DNA of 36,391 bases from Kordia sp. TARA_039_SRF (GTDB lineage: Bacteria; Bacteroidota; Bacteroidia; Flavobacteriales; Flavobacteriaceae), in the NCBI GenBank assembly GCA_006383075.2, contig SMNH02000003.1:1-36391 (forward strand). Reading direction: 5' to 3'. The notes beneath the pieces are model-generated. The model saw only the letters and a list, made by a program, of their open reading frames with translations. It was not told the DNA's origin and did not search any database. Below are positions 25,287-33,106 of this stretch, piece by piece; position 1 is the stretch's first letter, and every line of letters begins with the position of its first letter. Made by a program: the position numbers and the translations under genes.

Positions 25287-25300
25287 CCTCAATATTGAGG
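25287..25300. promoter_or_regulatory. Putative operator site 3 (perfect 14-bp palindrome)
   Basis: CCTCAATATTGAGG is a perfect palindrome preceded by TCTT, as at sites 1 and 2. It lies 63 bases before the caspase start (25363) and about 25 bases before a -7-like box GATATTTG (25324-25331), so near -45 of the predicted start point. Confidence 0.5.
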
Positions 25301-25362
25301 TTTTCTTATATAGCGAAACGCGTGATATTTGTAAGTGTATGAAAATCATAAACTACCATAAT

Positions 25363-26313
25363 ATGAGAAGAGCGTTACTCGTGGGAATCAATCATTATCA
25401 AAAAAGTCCGCTGTCAGGTTGTATTCCTGATGCTAAGCGTATGGAGGAAGTGTTGGCACGTCATCAAAATGGAGATCCAAATTTTGATTGTAAACTATTA
25501 ATTTCAAAACCAGATCGAATGACCATCACTACGGCAAATTTGAAAAGTAAAATTCACGATTTATTTCATCATGAAACGGATGTAGCATTGTTATATTTTT
25601 CTGGACATGGAGTGGCGACGCCTCGCGGAAGTTATTTAATGACGCAAGATGCTGAAAAATTTAATGAAGGTGTAAGTTTGGCGGAAGTCATTATGATGGC
25701 AAATAATTCCAAAGCCACGGAAGTTATCATTATGCTCGATTGTTGTCATGGTGGTGATATTGCAAACTTTGGAGAACTTGGAGAACGTAAAGCTTTGTTG
25801 AGAGAAGGTGTTTCTTTAATGACAGCAAGCAGAGACACGCAGTATGCTATGGAACGCGGAGGTTTTGGGGTTTTTACGTCTATCATTTACGATGCATTGC
25901 AAGGTGGCGCAGCAGATATTTTAGGAAAAGTAAATGTGGCGCGAATGTACAATTATATTGATATTATGTTAGATTCATGGAAACAGCGTCCCATCTTCAA
26001 ATCGCATGTATCTAAAATGATTCCTTTACGAAATTGCACACCTAAAATTCCGTTAGAAACACTTAGAAACTTAACCAAATATTTTGATGGAGATAAAAAT
26101 GGGATTCAACTATCAGAAAGTTATCTCTCAAATTCAGAAAATCAAAATGGACTTCACAAAGTGATGTCCGATATACGACAATATCATGCAAATGGATTAT
26201 TACTTCCACTTCATAGTCAATCACTAGACGAAAGCGCAGAAAATGGTGAAGTATGTACCTTAACGCCTTTGGGAGAATATTACAGGGATTTAGTAAAAAA
26301 GAACAGAATATGA
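25363..26313 (+). CDS. Caspase-like peptidase (C14 family)
   Basis: This 316-aa protein starts at MRRALLVGINHY. An ATG at 25339 is in frame, but the family normally opens with the RALLVGI strand. The caspase domain spans 1 to about 215, with catalytic His H85 in LLYFSGHG and catalytic Cys C128 in MLDCCHGGD. The linker has an Asp/Asn loop FDGDKNGIQLSE (about 241-252) that resembles a calcium-binding loop. A C-terminal module ends CTLTPLGEYYRDLVKKNRI, a module I associate with bacterial caspases of conflict systems. It overlaps the next gene at ATGA (26310-26313). It probably cleaves a cellular or cassette partner upon activation. The fold is certain, the target is not. Confidence 0.92.
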   Translation: MRRALLVGINHYQKSPLSGCIPDAKRMEEVLARHQNGDPNFDCKLLISKPDRMTITTANLKSKIHDLFHHETDVALLYFSGHGVATPRGSYLMTQDAEKFNEGVSLAEVIMMANNSKATEVIIMLDCCHGGDIANFGELGERKALLREGVSLMTASRDTQYAMERGGFGVFTSIIYDALQGGAADILGKVNVARMYNYIDIMLDSWKQRPIFKSHVSKMIPLRNCTPKIPLETLRNLTKYFDGDKNGIQLSESYLSNSENQNGLHKVMSDIRQYHANGLLLPLHSQSLDESAENGEVCTLTPLGEYYRDLVKKNRI

Positions 26314-26690
26314 GAGTTTATAAAGATGTTCTTGTTAAGTATGCTGCGGCGTTATTTATTCCTATGTTGATTTTTAAGCTTTTTGTATGGACAAGTGAAT
26401 ATAAAGGTATTTATGCATTGACTTCGTCTTTGAAAAATGCTTCTTTTAGAATAGGAGCAGAAGAAGGAATCGGCGTTTTTGTCCTTTTGGGAATTCTGCT
26501 TTACAAACTCTCAGAACATATGATTTACAAACGATATGCTTCAAGAATAAAAAGAGAAGAAAAACAACAAAAACTAACTTATAATGGAGTTTTATATCAA
26601 ATTGACTCTTATTCCATTTCAAAGTCTCTACGAACGCAATTAAAATCAGAAATTATTATTCAAAGTTATTATAAACACGAAACTATATGA
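26310..26690 (+). CDS. Small membrane protein of the caspase-TIR operon
   Basis: The start at 26310 (MRVYKDVLVKY) overlaps the caspase stop in ATGA; an upstream in-frame ATG at 26253 lies inside the caspase gene and is disfavoured. The product is 126 aa. Membrane helices are at about 9-27 and 52-68, followed by a basic, soluble C-terminal part (YASRIKREEKQQK onward). No family recognised. Its own stop overlaps the TIR gene start (ATGA, 26687-26690), so the three proteins are made in coupled translation. It could anchor, inhibit or form a pore with the effectors (inference). Confidence 0.8.
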   Translation: MRVYKDVLVKYAAALFIPMLIFKLFVWTSEYKGIYALTSSLKNASFRIGAEEGIGVFVLLGILLYKLSEHMIYKRYASRIKREEKQQKLTYNGVLYQIDSYSISKSLRTQLKSEIIIQSYYKHETI

Positions 26691-27442
26691 ACCCAGTAAC
26701 TCAACACAGACTTATTCAAGACATTTTCTTTTCCCTACAAACCAGTCACAGTATGCGAGAAATGGTCGATATCCTTAGCGGCTACGGAATTACCAATGCG
26801 CAAGTTAATGACTATACACAAACCGAAATCAAAAAACTATTGGCAACGGCTTCCGACAACGTTTTATTATTAATTGCAGACGACTTGAAGATTGATACCT
26901 CTAATTATGTCATTCAGCAAAAAACAAAAGGCAAGCCTACTGTAAAAGAAAAGGATATTTTTCTAAAAAAAGTATTCATTAGTCATTCAAGTAAGGACAA
27001 GGAAGTAGTGATAAACTTTATACAAATTTTGGAAGTCATCGGAATAAAACCAGAAAACATTTTTTGCACTTCTTTAGAAGGATATGGCGCTGGACTCGGA
27101 AGTAATTTTATTGAAGAAATAGAAGCGCGTTTGGATGAAGACGTATTAGTCTTTTTTATGCTATCAGACCACTTTTACAAATCGCCGATGTGCTTAATAG
27201 AAATGGGCGCAGCGTGGGCAAAAACCAAAAGTCAAATTTCTGTTGCTATTACACCATTTGATTTGGACAATATCAAAGGAGTTTTTAAGCATTTTCAAGG
27301 AATTCAAATCGACCAGGAATTACATTACGACTTGCTCAAAGAAACCCTAGAAACCAAATTCGGGCTAGAACCTATTCGTCCGTTGGTGTGGGCGCCCAAG
27401 CGAAATATTTTCTTAAATATGATTAAGCAGCAGATTCAATAA
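26687..27442 (+). CDS. Helical adaptor-like domain plus TIR domain protein
   Basis: This is a 251-aa protein. Residues 1 to about 75 are a compact all-helical domain (QDIFFSLQTSHSMREMVDIL, YTQTEIKKLLATASDNVLLL) of the kind expected for an effector-associated or death-like adaptor domain. I cannot assign the exact family. A linker follows, then a TIR domain (about 95-225) with KKVFISHSSKDKEVV, the BB-like loop GYGAGLGSNFIEEI, and the SPMCLIEMGAAW motif whose E172 is the expected NADase glutamate. TIR enzymes of bacterial defence systems degrade NAD+ or make cyclic ADP-ribose signals. It sits in a coupled operon with a caspase and a small membrane protein. Confidence 0.9.
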   Translation: MNPVTQHRLIQDIFFSLQTSHSMREMVDILSGYGITNAQVNDYTQTEIKKLLATASDNVLLLIADDLKIDTSNYVIQQKTKGKPTVKEKDIFLKKVFISHSSKDKEVVINFIQILEVIGIKPENIFCTSLEGYGAGLGSNFIEEIEARLDEDVLVFFMLSDHFYKSPMCLIEMGAAWAKTKSQISVAITPFDLDNIKGVFKHFQGIQIDQELHYDLLKETLETKFGLEPIRPLVWAPKRNIFLNMIKQQIQ

Positions 27443-27476
27443 TGAGTTGTAAATATAAATTTCGATAAGGTATAAT

Positions 27477-28184
27477 ATGAATAAGAGAAAAGAAGTAGAT
27501 GTGCCAGCAATGAATATTCTTGTGACGCTCTTTGCATTGTTCATGGTGGCTCAAAAAAGATATTTCAAATATTATAAAACTACAGCTGTTTTTTGGCTAG
27601 TAGGAGTGGTAGTTTGCATCATGTTTTTGGTTGATGAAGACCTCATTTTCTTAATCATTTTAGTATTAGCCTTTTTAGGTTTTCTAGAATTAACAGATAA
27701 CCAATTATGGAAATATCCGCCTTTTTTATGGCTATATGAAGTTAAGGATTTTTCGGGCACGTATTGTGGAACCATTGAATACTTATACTTTAAAGAATTT
27801 AAAGAGAATTTGTACAAGCAAAAAATATTTAAAGAATACAAAAAACATCTGCAATTAACATTGATAATATATCAAACTGGTAGTGAAATCAATATCAGTT
27901 TTTTTTATAAAGACACCGTAAATAAAAAATCTTCAAAAGTAGAAAGTACCAAAGTAGTCATGTCAAAAACGGACGACGGTCAACATTTTATTTTGACTTG
28001 TTATCACGGAAGTTTGGGAATTCTAGAAGAAGGCGGACATCATGAAACGATTGTTTTAAAGTTTTTAAAATCGGGTGATGATTGTTTTATAGAAGGTGGA
28101 TTTTATGATAACCGAAAACTACAAGGAAGAGGTAAATTTGTTAATCTTAAAAAAGTAAATCAAGAAACAATACATCCTTTTTGA
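27477..28184 (+). CDS. Membrane-anchored beta-barrel protein, Cap15-like
   Basis: This is a 235-aa protein. Hydrophobic helices lie at about 12-25, 37-52 and 56-72. A C-terminal beta-rich domain (90-230) opens with DFSGTYCGTIEY and has ITTENS-like strands LTLIIYQTGSEINISFF, HETIVLKF and a closing FIEGGFYDNRKLQGRGKF. This order resembles the CBASS effector Cap15, a TM segment plus minimal beta-barrel that binds a cyclic nucleotide. No CD-NTase gene is in the window, so the signal could come from the TIR enzyme or elsewhere. It begins 34 bases after the TIR stop on the same strand. The Cap15 likeness is my pattern judgement and not a computed hit. Confidence 0.55.
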   Translation: MNKRKEVDVPAMNILVTLFALFMVAQKRYFKYYKTTAVFWLVGVVVCIMFLVDEDLIFLIILVLAFLGFLELTDNQLWKYPPFLWLYEVKDFSGTYCGTIEYLYFKEFKENLYKQKIFKEYKKHLQLTLIIYQTGSEINISFFYKDTVNKKSSKVESTKVVMSKTDDGQHFILTCYHGSLGILEEGGHHETIVLKFLKSGDDCFIEGGFYDNRKLQGRGKFVNLKKVNQETIHPF

Positions 28185-28256
28185 TTTAAGATTGAATCAA
28201 ATGAAAACTTTTGGCACTTTTCTTGATGCAACTTCAGCAACATTAAAACCAATTGT

Positions 28257-29057
28257 ATGAAACCAAAAATGACGCTTTCGTTGCTGCTATGTTGCCTACT
28301 GTTTAATCTGAGTCACGCACAAGGAAAACTCAATCGTGCCAAAGAAGACCTCTCTGGGAATAGTAATAGTTCTAGTAGTTCTAGCGCACGTTGGAGTAAT
28401 AATGACGATTTCGGTAACGACGGCGTTGGTTTCTTCGATAGTGTTTTTATTGAAATTGCTTATCATGCTACTATCGGCATTCTATTTGGGGAAATGGAAA
28501 CGCGCTATTTCTACGACTATCCGTATGCCGACGGCTCGCATGGCGAATATGCGTTTGGAGATGAAAATGTGCCTTTGAAAAGAAGTCAATTCACCATTTC
28601 AAATACGTTTTTTACAAGCGGAAACGAATTCTACGGAAATGATATACGACTTAATTTTCGCTTTGTACCCTTAGTTGGTGTAGAAGTGAATCATCTGCAC
28701 TTTTTTGAAGAAACACCCAAAAATGATTTAGGAGCTACGTCATTCATGCTAAACTATTACAGAGTTCGTGAAAAATATGTCACGGCTTTTTGGGGCGTTG
28801 GAGCATCGTATGTTGGTAGTGGCGTAGACGAAACAGGGTTTGTCTATCAAATAGGAGTTGAGGTGTTTTTGAAAAAACCATACAGTCTAAGCGCACTGTG
28901 GAAACAAACGCTTATCAACAACTCTTCTATTGACGAATTCAAACTCCAAGCACGATATCACTTAAAACGATTTGCCATTCACGGCGGATTCAATCATTAC
29001 CAATTGGGCAGTGTCAATATCAATGCTCTAGGTTTGGGAGTGGATTATCGTTTCTAA
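28257..29057 (+). CDS. Probable outer-membrane beta-barrel protein
   Basis: This 266-aa protein has a signal peptide ending LSHAQ (residue 22). It is followed by a Ser/Asn tract (SGNSNSSSSSSARW, about 35-48) and then amphipathic strands of an outer-membrane barrel, including FTISNTFF, LNFRFVPLVGVEVNH and VYQIGVEVF. It ends LGLGVDYRF with the terminal Phe typical of barrel proteins. No specific family recognised. It is 72 bases after the Cap15-like gene and may or may not belong to that operon. A weak hairpin (TTTGATT/AATCAAA) lies in the gap. It converges on the 29065-29265 gene with only 7 bases between the stops. Confidence 0.7.
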   Translation: MKPKMTLSLLLCCLLFNLSHAQGKLNRAKEDLSGNSNSSSSSSARWSNNDDFGNDGVGFFDSVFIEIAYHATIGILFGEMETRYFYDYPYADGSHGEYAFGDENVPLKRSQFTISNTFFTSGNEFYGNDIRLNFRFVPLVGVEVNHLHFFEETPKNDLGATSFMLNYYRVREKYVTAFWGVGASYVGSGVDETGFVYQIGVEVFLKKPYSLSALWKQTLINNSSIDEFKLQARYHLKRFAIHGGFNHYQLGSVNINALGLGVDYRF

Positions 29058-29064
29058 TCGAAAA

Positions 29065-29265
29065 TTACTTTTTCCCACCAAGCAAACCGCCTAGTAGCGC
29101 AACAATTCCGAGTCCGATAGTAATGAAAGCATTGGTGTTGTCTTGTCCTTCTATTTCAGCAACAGCTAAATCTACGGAAGTTTCTGGACTAATCACCATA
29201 TAAATACCATAAGCGATTAATGCAATTCCGGCGATGAGTAATACCATTTTTATTGACTTATTCAT
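29065..29265 (-). CDS. Small 2-TM protein, DUF3185-like
   Basis: This 66-aa protein has two membrane helices (about 7-26 and 46-62) joined by an acidic loop with SPETSVDLAVAEIEG, and a Gly/Lys-rich end (LLGGLLGGKK). Layout and length fit the DUF3185 family of small membrane proteins. The function is unknown. Confidence 0.75.
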   Translation of the reverse strand: MNKSIKMVLLIAGIALIAYGIYMVISPETSVDLAVAEIEGQDNTNAFITIGLGIVALLGGLLGGKK

Positions 29266-29294
29266 GATTTGTTATTTTTGGTTGAAAGCAAGAT

Positions 29295-29330
29295 ACAAAA
29301 AAAGCGTATCGAATATATCAATACGCTTTA
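29295..29330 (-). terminator. Terminator of the acyl-CoA dehydrogenase gene
   Basis: Read on the minus strand, the stem AAAGCGTAT / ATACGCTTT (29329-29321 / 29309-29301) is followed by a T-run (A-run at 29297-29303 on the plus strand). It lies about 23 bases after the stop at 29353. Confidence 0.85.
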
Positions 29331-29352
29331 GAATTATATAAATTAAGTACTC

Positions 29353-30495
29353 TTAATCTCTCAAAACACCTCTTGAAATCACAATTTTCTGAATTTCAGA
29401 AGTTCCTTCGTAAATCTGTGTAATCTTCGCATCACGCATCAAACGCTCTACATGATATTCTTTTACAAAACCATTTCCACCGTGTACTTGTACCGCTTCC
29501 ACAGTAACTTCCATCGCAACTTTTGACGCATATAATTTTGCCATCGCACTTTGCATGTCGTAATTTTCTTTCGCATCTTTTTTACAAGCAGCTTCCATAA
29601 CCAAATGACGTGCAGCGGTAATTTCAGTATGCATATCCGCCAATTTAAACGCAATAGCTTGGTGATTGCAAATTTCCGTTCCGAATGCTTTACGCTCTTT
29701 CGAATATTTCAATGCCAATTCATACGCTCCAGAAGCAATTCCTAAAGCTTGTGCTGCAATTCCAATACGTCCACCAGAAAGTGTTTTCATCGCAAACTTA
29801 AATCCGAAACCATCTTCTCCAATTCGGTTTTCTTTTGGCACTTTTACATCATTAAATTGTAGTGTATGCGTGTCGCTTCCGCGGATTCCTAACTTGTCTT
29901 CTTTTGGACCAATATCAAATCCTGGCGTACCTCTTTCTACAATAAACGCGTTAATTCCTCTATGTCCTTTATCTCTATCTGTTTGTGCGATGACCAAATA
30001 CACATCTGCGCGTCCACCGCTAGTAATCCAGTTTTTAGTACCGTTAATTACATAATGGTCACCTTTGTCAATAGCGGTTGTTTTTTGAGAAGTCGCATCA
30101 CTTCCCGCTTCTGGTTCACTCAAACAAAAAGCACCAACTTGCTCACCTGTAGCCAATTTGGTTAAATATTTTTGCTTTTGTTCTTCCGTTCCGTATGCTT
30201 CTAGTCCATAGCAAACTAGCGAATTATTTACTGATACAATTACAGAGGCAGAAGCATCAATCTTAGATAACTCTTCCATAATCAACACATACGAAATCGT
30301 GTCCATACCACTTCCTCCATATTTTGGATCAACCATAATTCCCATAAAACCTAATTCGCCCATTTTACGAACCAACTCATTTGGAAACTCTTGTTTATTA
30401 TCACGTTCTATAACACCAGGAAGTAATTCCGTTCTTGCAAAATCTCTCGCGGCGTCGCGAATCATCATGTGTTCCTCTGTAAGATTAAAATTCAT
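29353..30495 (-). CDS. Acyl-CoA dehydrogenase (short-chain/butyryl type)
   Basis: This 380-aa flavoenzyme of beta-oxidation or branched-chain amino acid breakdown oxidises short acyl-CoA to enoyl-CoA, passing electrons to ETF. Motifs seen are FCLSEPEAGSDA and GTKNWITSG (FAD region), GFGFKFAMKTLSGGRIGIAA, KYSKERKAFG, and the catalytic base E363 in IYEGTSEIQ. The start is set at 30495 (MNFNLTEEHMM). The ORF could open at 30537, but a strong promoter (30535-30565) overlaps that part, so the longer form is not transcribed from it. The gene is divergent from anmK. The substrate chain length is not certain. Confidence 0.95.
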   Translation of the reverse strand: MNFNLTEEHMMIRDAARDFARTELLPGVIERDNKQEFPNELVRKMGELGFMGIMVDPKYGGSGMDTISYVLIMEELSKIDASASVIVSVNNSLVCYGLEAYGTEEQKQKYLTKLATGEQVGAFCLSEPEAGSDATSQKTTAIDKGDHYVINGTKNWITSGGRADVYLVIAQTDRDKGHRGINAFIVERGTPGFDIGPKEDKLGIRGSDTHTLQFNDVKVPKENRIGEDGFGFKFAMKTLSGGRIGIAAQALGIASGAYELALKYSKERKAFGTEICNHQAIAFKLADMHTEITAARHLVMEAACKKDAKENYDMQSAMAKLYASKVAMEVTVEAVQVHGGNGFVKEYHVERLMRDAKITQIYEGTSEIQKIVISRGVLRD

Positions 30496-30534
30496 AACTA
30501 TATATTGTATTAGTAAATTTTTAAAAAAGTCGCA

Positions 30535-30565
30535 CAAAGATAATTCTAAAATAGCAAATTTTCAA
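30535..30565 (-). promoter_or_regulatory. Promoter of the acyl-CoA dehydrogenase gene
   Basis: On the minus strand TTG (30565-30563), a 20-bp spacer and TATCTTTG (30542-30535) match the Bacteroidota consensus TTG-N17-23-TAnnTTTG without mismatch. The predicted start point is near 30528, leaving a ~33-nt leader. Confidence 0.7.
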
Positions 30566-30581
30566 TAATAGGCTTTTATTT

Positions 30582-30595
30582 TTAAGAATTCTTAA
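30582..30595. promoter_or_regulatory. Palindrome TTAAGAATTCTTAA, putative operator
   Basis: This perfect 14-bp palindrome lies in the divergent region between the acyl-CoA dehydrogenase and anmK. A near copy (TTAAGGATTCTTAA) lies at 31782-31795 upstream of the dehydrogenase at 31836. Confidence 0.35.
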
Positions 30596-30668
30596 TTTAT
30601 GTGTAACAAAATTGTGAATCTTACCCAAAAGCGAATTCAAAACAGCGAATTTTAAATACATTTACAAC

Positions 30669-31733
30669 ATGAGTCAGTATAATGTGATTGGTGTAATGTC
30701 TGGAACTTCCCTTGACGGAATTGATATTGCCTACATACAATTCGAGAAAAATGAACGCTGGAAATTTAAAATTCTAGTCGCGGAAACGATTCCATACGAG
30801 AGTATTACTGAGCAACAATTGCGAGAAGCGATTCATTATGATTCAGCAAAACTTCAGAAACTAAATACTTCGTATACAGAACTTTTAGCCGAAAACATTC
30901 AAAAATTTATTCAGAAGCACCACATTACAAATTTAGACGCTGTTTGCTCGCACGGACATACCATTTTGCATCAACCCGAAAATGGTATTACCTATCAAAT
31001 TGGAAACTTGCCTGAATTGGGCATTTTACTAAAAAATCATGTGAAAACGGTGGTGTGCGATTTTAGAGTACAAGATGTGGAATTGGGCGGACAAGGCGCG
31101 CCGTTAGTGCCGATTGGCGATGAATTGCTCTTTTCTGAATACGATTACTGTTTAAATTTAGGCGGATTTGCCAATGTGTCGTTTCACAAAAACGGAAAAC
31201 GCATTGCGTACGATATTTGTCCTGTAAACATCGTACTAAACAAATATGCCAAGCAACTTGGGTTTCCCTATGACGACAGAGGAAACTTAGCAACATCGGG
31301 AACGTATTTATTGAGTTTGGGAGCAGAACTAGACACGCTTCCATATTATCAACAAAAACCACCAAAATCGCTTGGTTTGGAATGGGTTCAAGAAGAAATT
31401 TTTCCACGATTAGAAGCTTCTCCAAGAAAAGAAATTGATTTGTTGCGTACATTTACAGAACATGTTGCGAAGCAATTGGCGCAAAATTTTACAAAAAATG
31501 CTAAAATTCTAGTCACTGGCGGCGGCGCATACAACGATTATCTGTTGGAAAGAATCAACTACCACAAAAAACTACAACTAGTAAAACCGTCACAAAAACT
31601 CATAGAATACAAAGAAGCCTTAATTTTTGGTTTTTTGGGTGTTTTACGCTTGCGCGAAGAAATAAATTGTTTGAAAAGTGTTACGGGAGCAGCCAAAGAT
31701 CACAGTTCGGGAAAAATATATCGTCAAAACTGA
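30669..31733 (+). CDS. anmK: Anhydro-N-acetylmuramic acid kinase
   Basis: This 354-aa cytoplasmic enzyme of cell-wall recycling hydrolyses and phosphorylates 1,6-anhydro-MurNAc to MurNAc-6-phosphate. The ATP-binding N-terminus IGVMSGTSLDGIDIAY is diagnostic. Further signatures are VCSHGHTILHQP, FRVQDVELGGQGAPLVPIGD, NLGGFANVSF and LVTGGGAYNDYLLERI. The length is close to the family norm. It is on its own between divergent and tandem neighbours with a palindrome upstream. Confidence 0.97.
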   Translation: MSQYNVIGVMSGTSLDGIDIAYIQFEKNERWKFKILVAETIPYESITEQQLREAIHYDSAKLQKLNTSYTELLAENIQKFIQKHHITNLDAVCSHGHTILHQPENGITYQIGNLPELGILLKNHVKTVVCDFRVQDVELGGQGAPLVPIGDELLFSEYDYCLNLGGFANVSFHKNGKRIAYDICPVNIVLNKYAKQLGFPYDDRGNLATSGTYLLSLGAELDTLPYYQQKPPKSLGLEWVQEEIFPRLEASPRKEIDLLRTFTEHVAKQLAQNFTKNAKILVTGGGAYNDYLLERINYHKKLQLVKPSQKLIEYKEALIFGFLGVLRLREEINCLKSVTGAAKDHSSGKIYRQN

Positions 31734-31781
31734 AAAAGAATTTTATGTAGGATTACGATTATCATAACGTTAAATAGTATG

Positions 31782-31795
31782 TTAAGGATTCTTAA
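31782..31795. promoter_or_regulatory. Palindrome TTAAGGATTCTTAA, putative operator
   Basis: This differs by one base from the 30582-30595 palindrome and lies 18 bases upstream of the -7 box TATATTTG, so it would overlap the -33 region of the dehydrogenase promoter. Confidence 0.35.
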
Positions 31796-31812
31796 AACAA
31801 GCGAACAATTCT

Positions 31813-31820
31813 TATATTTG
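31813..31820 (+). promoter_or_regulatory. -7 box of the amino-acid dehydrogenase promoter
   Basis: TATATTTG matches TAnnTTTG. A TTC (31789-31791) instead of TTG sits 21 bases upstream. The predicted start point is near 31827, so the leader before the TTG start at 31836 would be only about 10 nt. Confidence 0.55.
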
Positions 31821-31835
31821 CGAGATTAGAAACTA

Positions 31836-33083
31836 TTGAATACCAAAAATAAACCTTTGAAAGAATTACTCAAGATATACGAAAACAAAGCACCTGAAAT
31901 TGTTTTCAACTGGAAAGATCCAGAAACTGAAGCGGAAGGTTGGACCGTAATTAACTCGCTTCGTGGCGGTGCAGCTGGCGGCGGAACTCGCATGCGTAAA
32001 GGGTTGGATATGAATGAAGTACTTTCGCTTGCCAAAACAATGGAAGTAAAGTTTACTGTTTCCGGACCTGCGATTGGTGGTGCCAAATCAGGAATTAATT
32101 TTGATCCGCAAGATCCTCGAAAAAATGGTGTTTTAAAACGCTGGTACAACGCGGTAGCGCCTTTGTTAAAAAGTTACTACGGAACTGGTGGTGATTTAAA
32201 CGTTGACGAAATTCACGAAGTTATTCCAATTACAGAAGATAGTGGTGTTTGGCATCCGCAAGAAGGTGTTTTTAACGGACATTTCAAACCGACAGAAGCT
32301 GACAAAATCAACAGGATTGGTCAGTTGCGTTTGGGAGTTATTAAAGTCATTGAAAGTGCCGAATATTCACCAGATGTTTCCCGAAAATATACTGTAGCCG
32401 ATATGATTACTGGTTTTGGAGTTGCCGAAGCCGTTCGTCATTTTTATGATATTTATGGTGGCTCTGTTAAAGGAAAACGAGCTGTTGTGCAGGGATTTGG
32501 AAATGTTGGAGCCGCAGCCGCGTATTATCTATCGCAAATGGGCGCAAAAATCGTCGGAATTATTGATAGAGTTGGCGGAATTATCAACGAAGATGGTTTC
32601 TCACATGCAGAAATCAAAGAGTTATTCCTCAAAAAAGAAGGAAATACACTCGTTTCAGACAATATGATTCCCTTTGAAGAAATGAATCAACGAGTTTGGG
32701 AATTGTCAACTGAAATATTTGCACCTTGTGCTGCTTCACGCTTGGTAACGCAAGCGCAAATTGACAGAATGATTGATACTGGATTGGAAGTAATTACCTG
32801 TGGTGCAAACGTACCTTTTGCAGATAAAGAAATCTTTTTTGGACCTATCATGGAGCATACAGACCAAAAAGTGAGTCTCATTCCCGATTTTATTTCCAAC
32901 TGCGGAATGGCAAGAGTATTTGCCTATTTTATGGAGCGCAGAGTTGCCATGACCGACGAAGCCATTTTTGAAGATACTTCTAAAATCATCAAAAAAGCGC
33001 TGCAAAACACATTCAAACGAAATGCTTCAAAAGTAGATGTGAGTAAAACTGCTTTCGAAATCGCATTAAAAGAATTAATCTAA
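31836..33083 (+). CDS. Glu/Leu/Phe/Val dehydrogenase family protein
   Basis: This 415-aa NAD(P)-dependent amino-acid dehydrogenase carries out reversible oxidative deamination. Seen are the Gly-rich substrate region LRGGAAGGGTRMRKGLDM, the lysine motif GPAIGGAKSGINFDP, the TGGDLNVDEIHE block, the Rossmann motif VVQGFGNVGAAAA (about 210-222), and the C-terminal PDFISNCGMARV. Translation begins at a TTG codon (31836). No ATG lies between it and the conserved core, and the resulting N-terminus (NTKNKPLKELLKIYENKAPE) is plausible. Whether the substrate is glutamate or a branched or aromatic amino acid cannot be told. It is followed after 23 bases by nhaD, probably co-transcribed. Confidence 0.92.
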   Translation: MNTKNKPLKELLKIYENKAPEIVFNWKDPETEAEGWTVINSLRGGAAGGGTRMRKGLDMNEVLSLAKTMEVKFTVSGPAIGGAKSGINFDPQDPRKNGVLKRWYNAVAPLLKSYYGTGGDLNVDEIHEVIPITEDSGVWHPQEGVFNGHFKPTEADKINRIGQLRLGVIKVIESAEYSPDVSRKYTVADMITGFGVAEAVRHFYDIYGGSVKGKRAVVQGFGNVGAAAAYYLSQMGAKIVGIIDRVGGIINEDGFSHAEIKELFLKKEGNTLVSDNMIPFEEMNQRVWELSTEIFAPCAASRLVTQAQIDRMIDTGLEVITCGANVPFADKEIFFGPIMEHTDQKVSLIPDFISNCGMARVFAYFMERRVAMTDEAIFEDTSKIIKKALQNTFKRNASKVDVSKTAFEIALKELI

Positions 33084-33106
33084 GTAAAAAACTTTAAAAA
33101 ACACAA

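Noticed and set aside
28180-28202. Hairpin TTTGATT/AATCAAA after the Cap15-like gene as terminator
   Set aside because: The stem is short and AT-only and no T-tract follows. It does not separate the 28257 gene from the operon with confidence.
30496-30537. Longer start of the acyl-CoA dehydrogenase at 30537
   Set aside because: It overlaps the -7 box of the best promoter in the region and adds residues not typical of the family.
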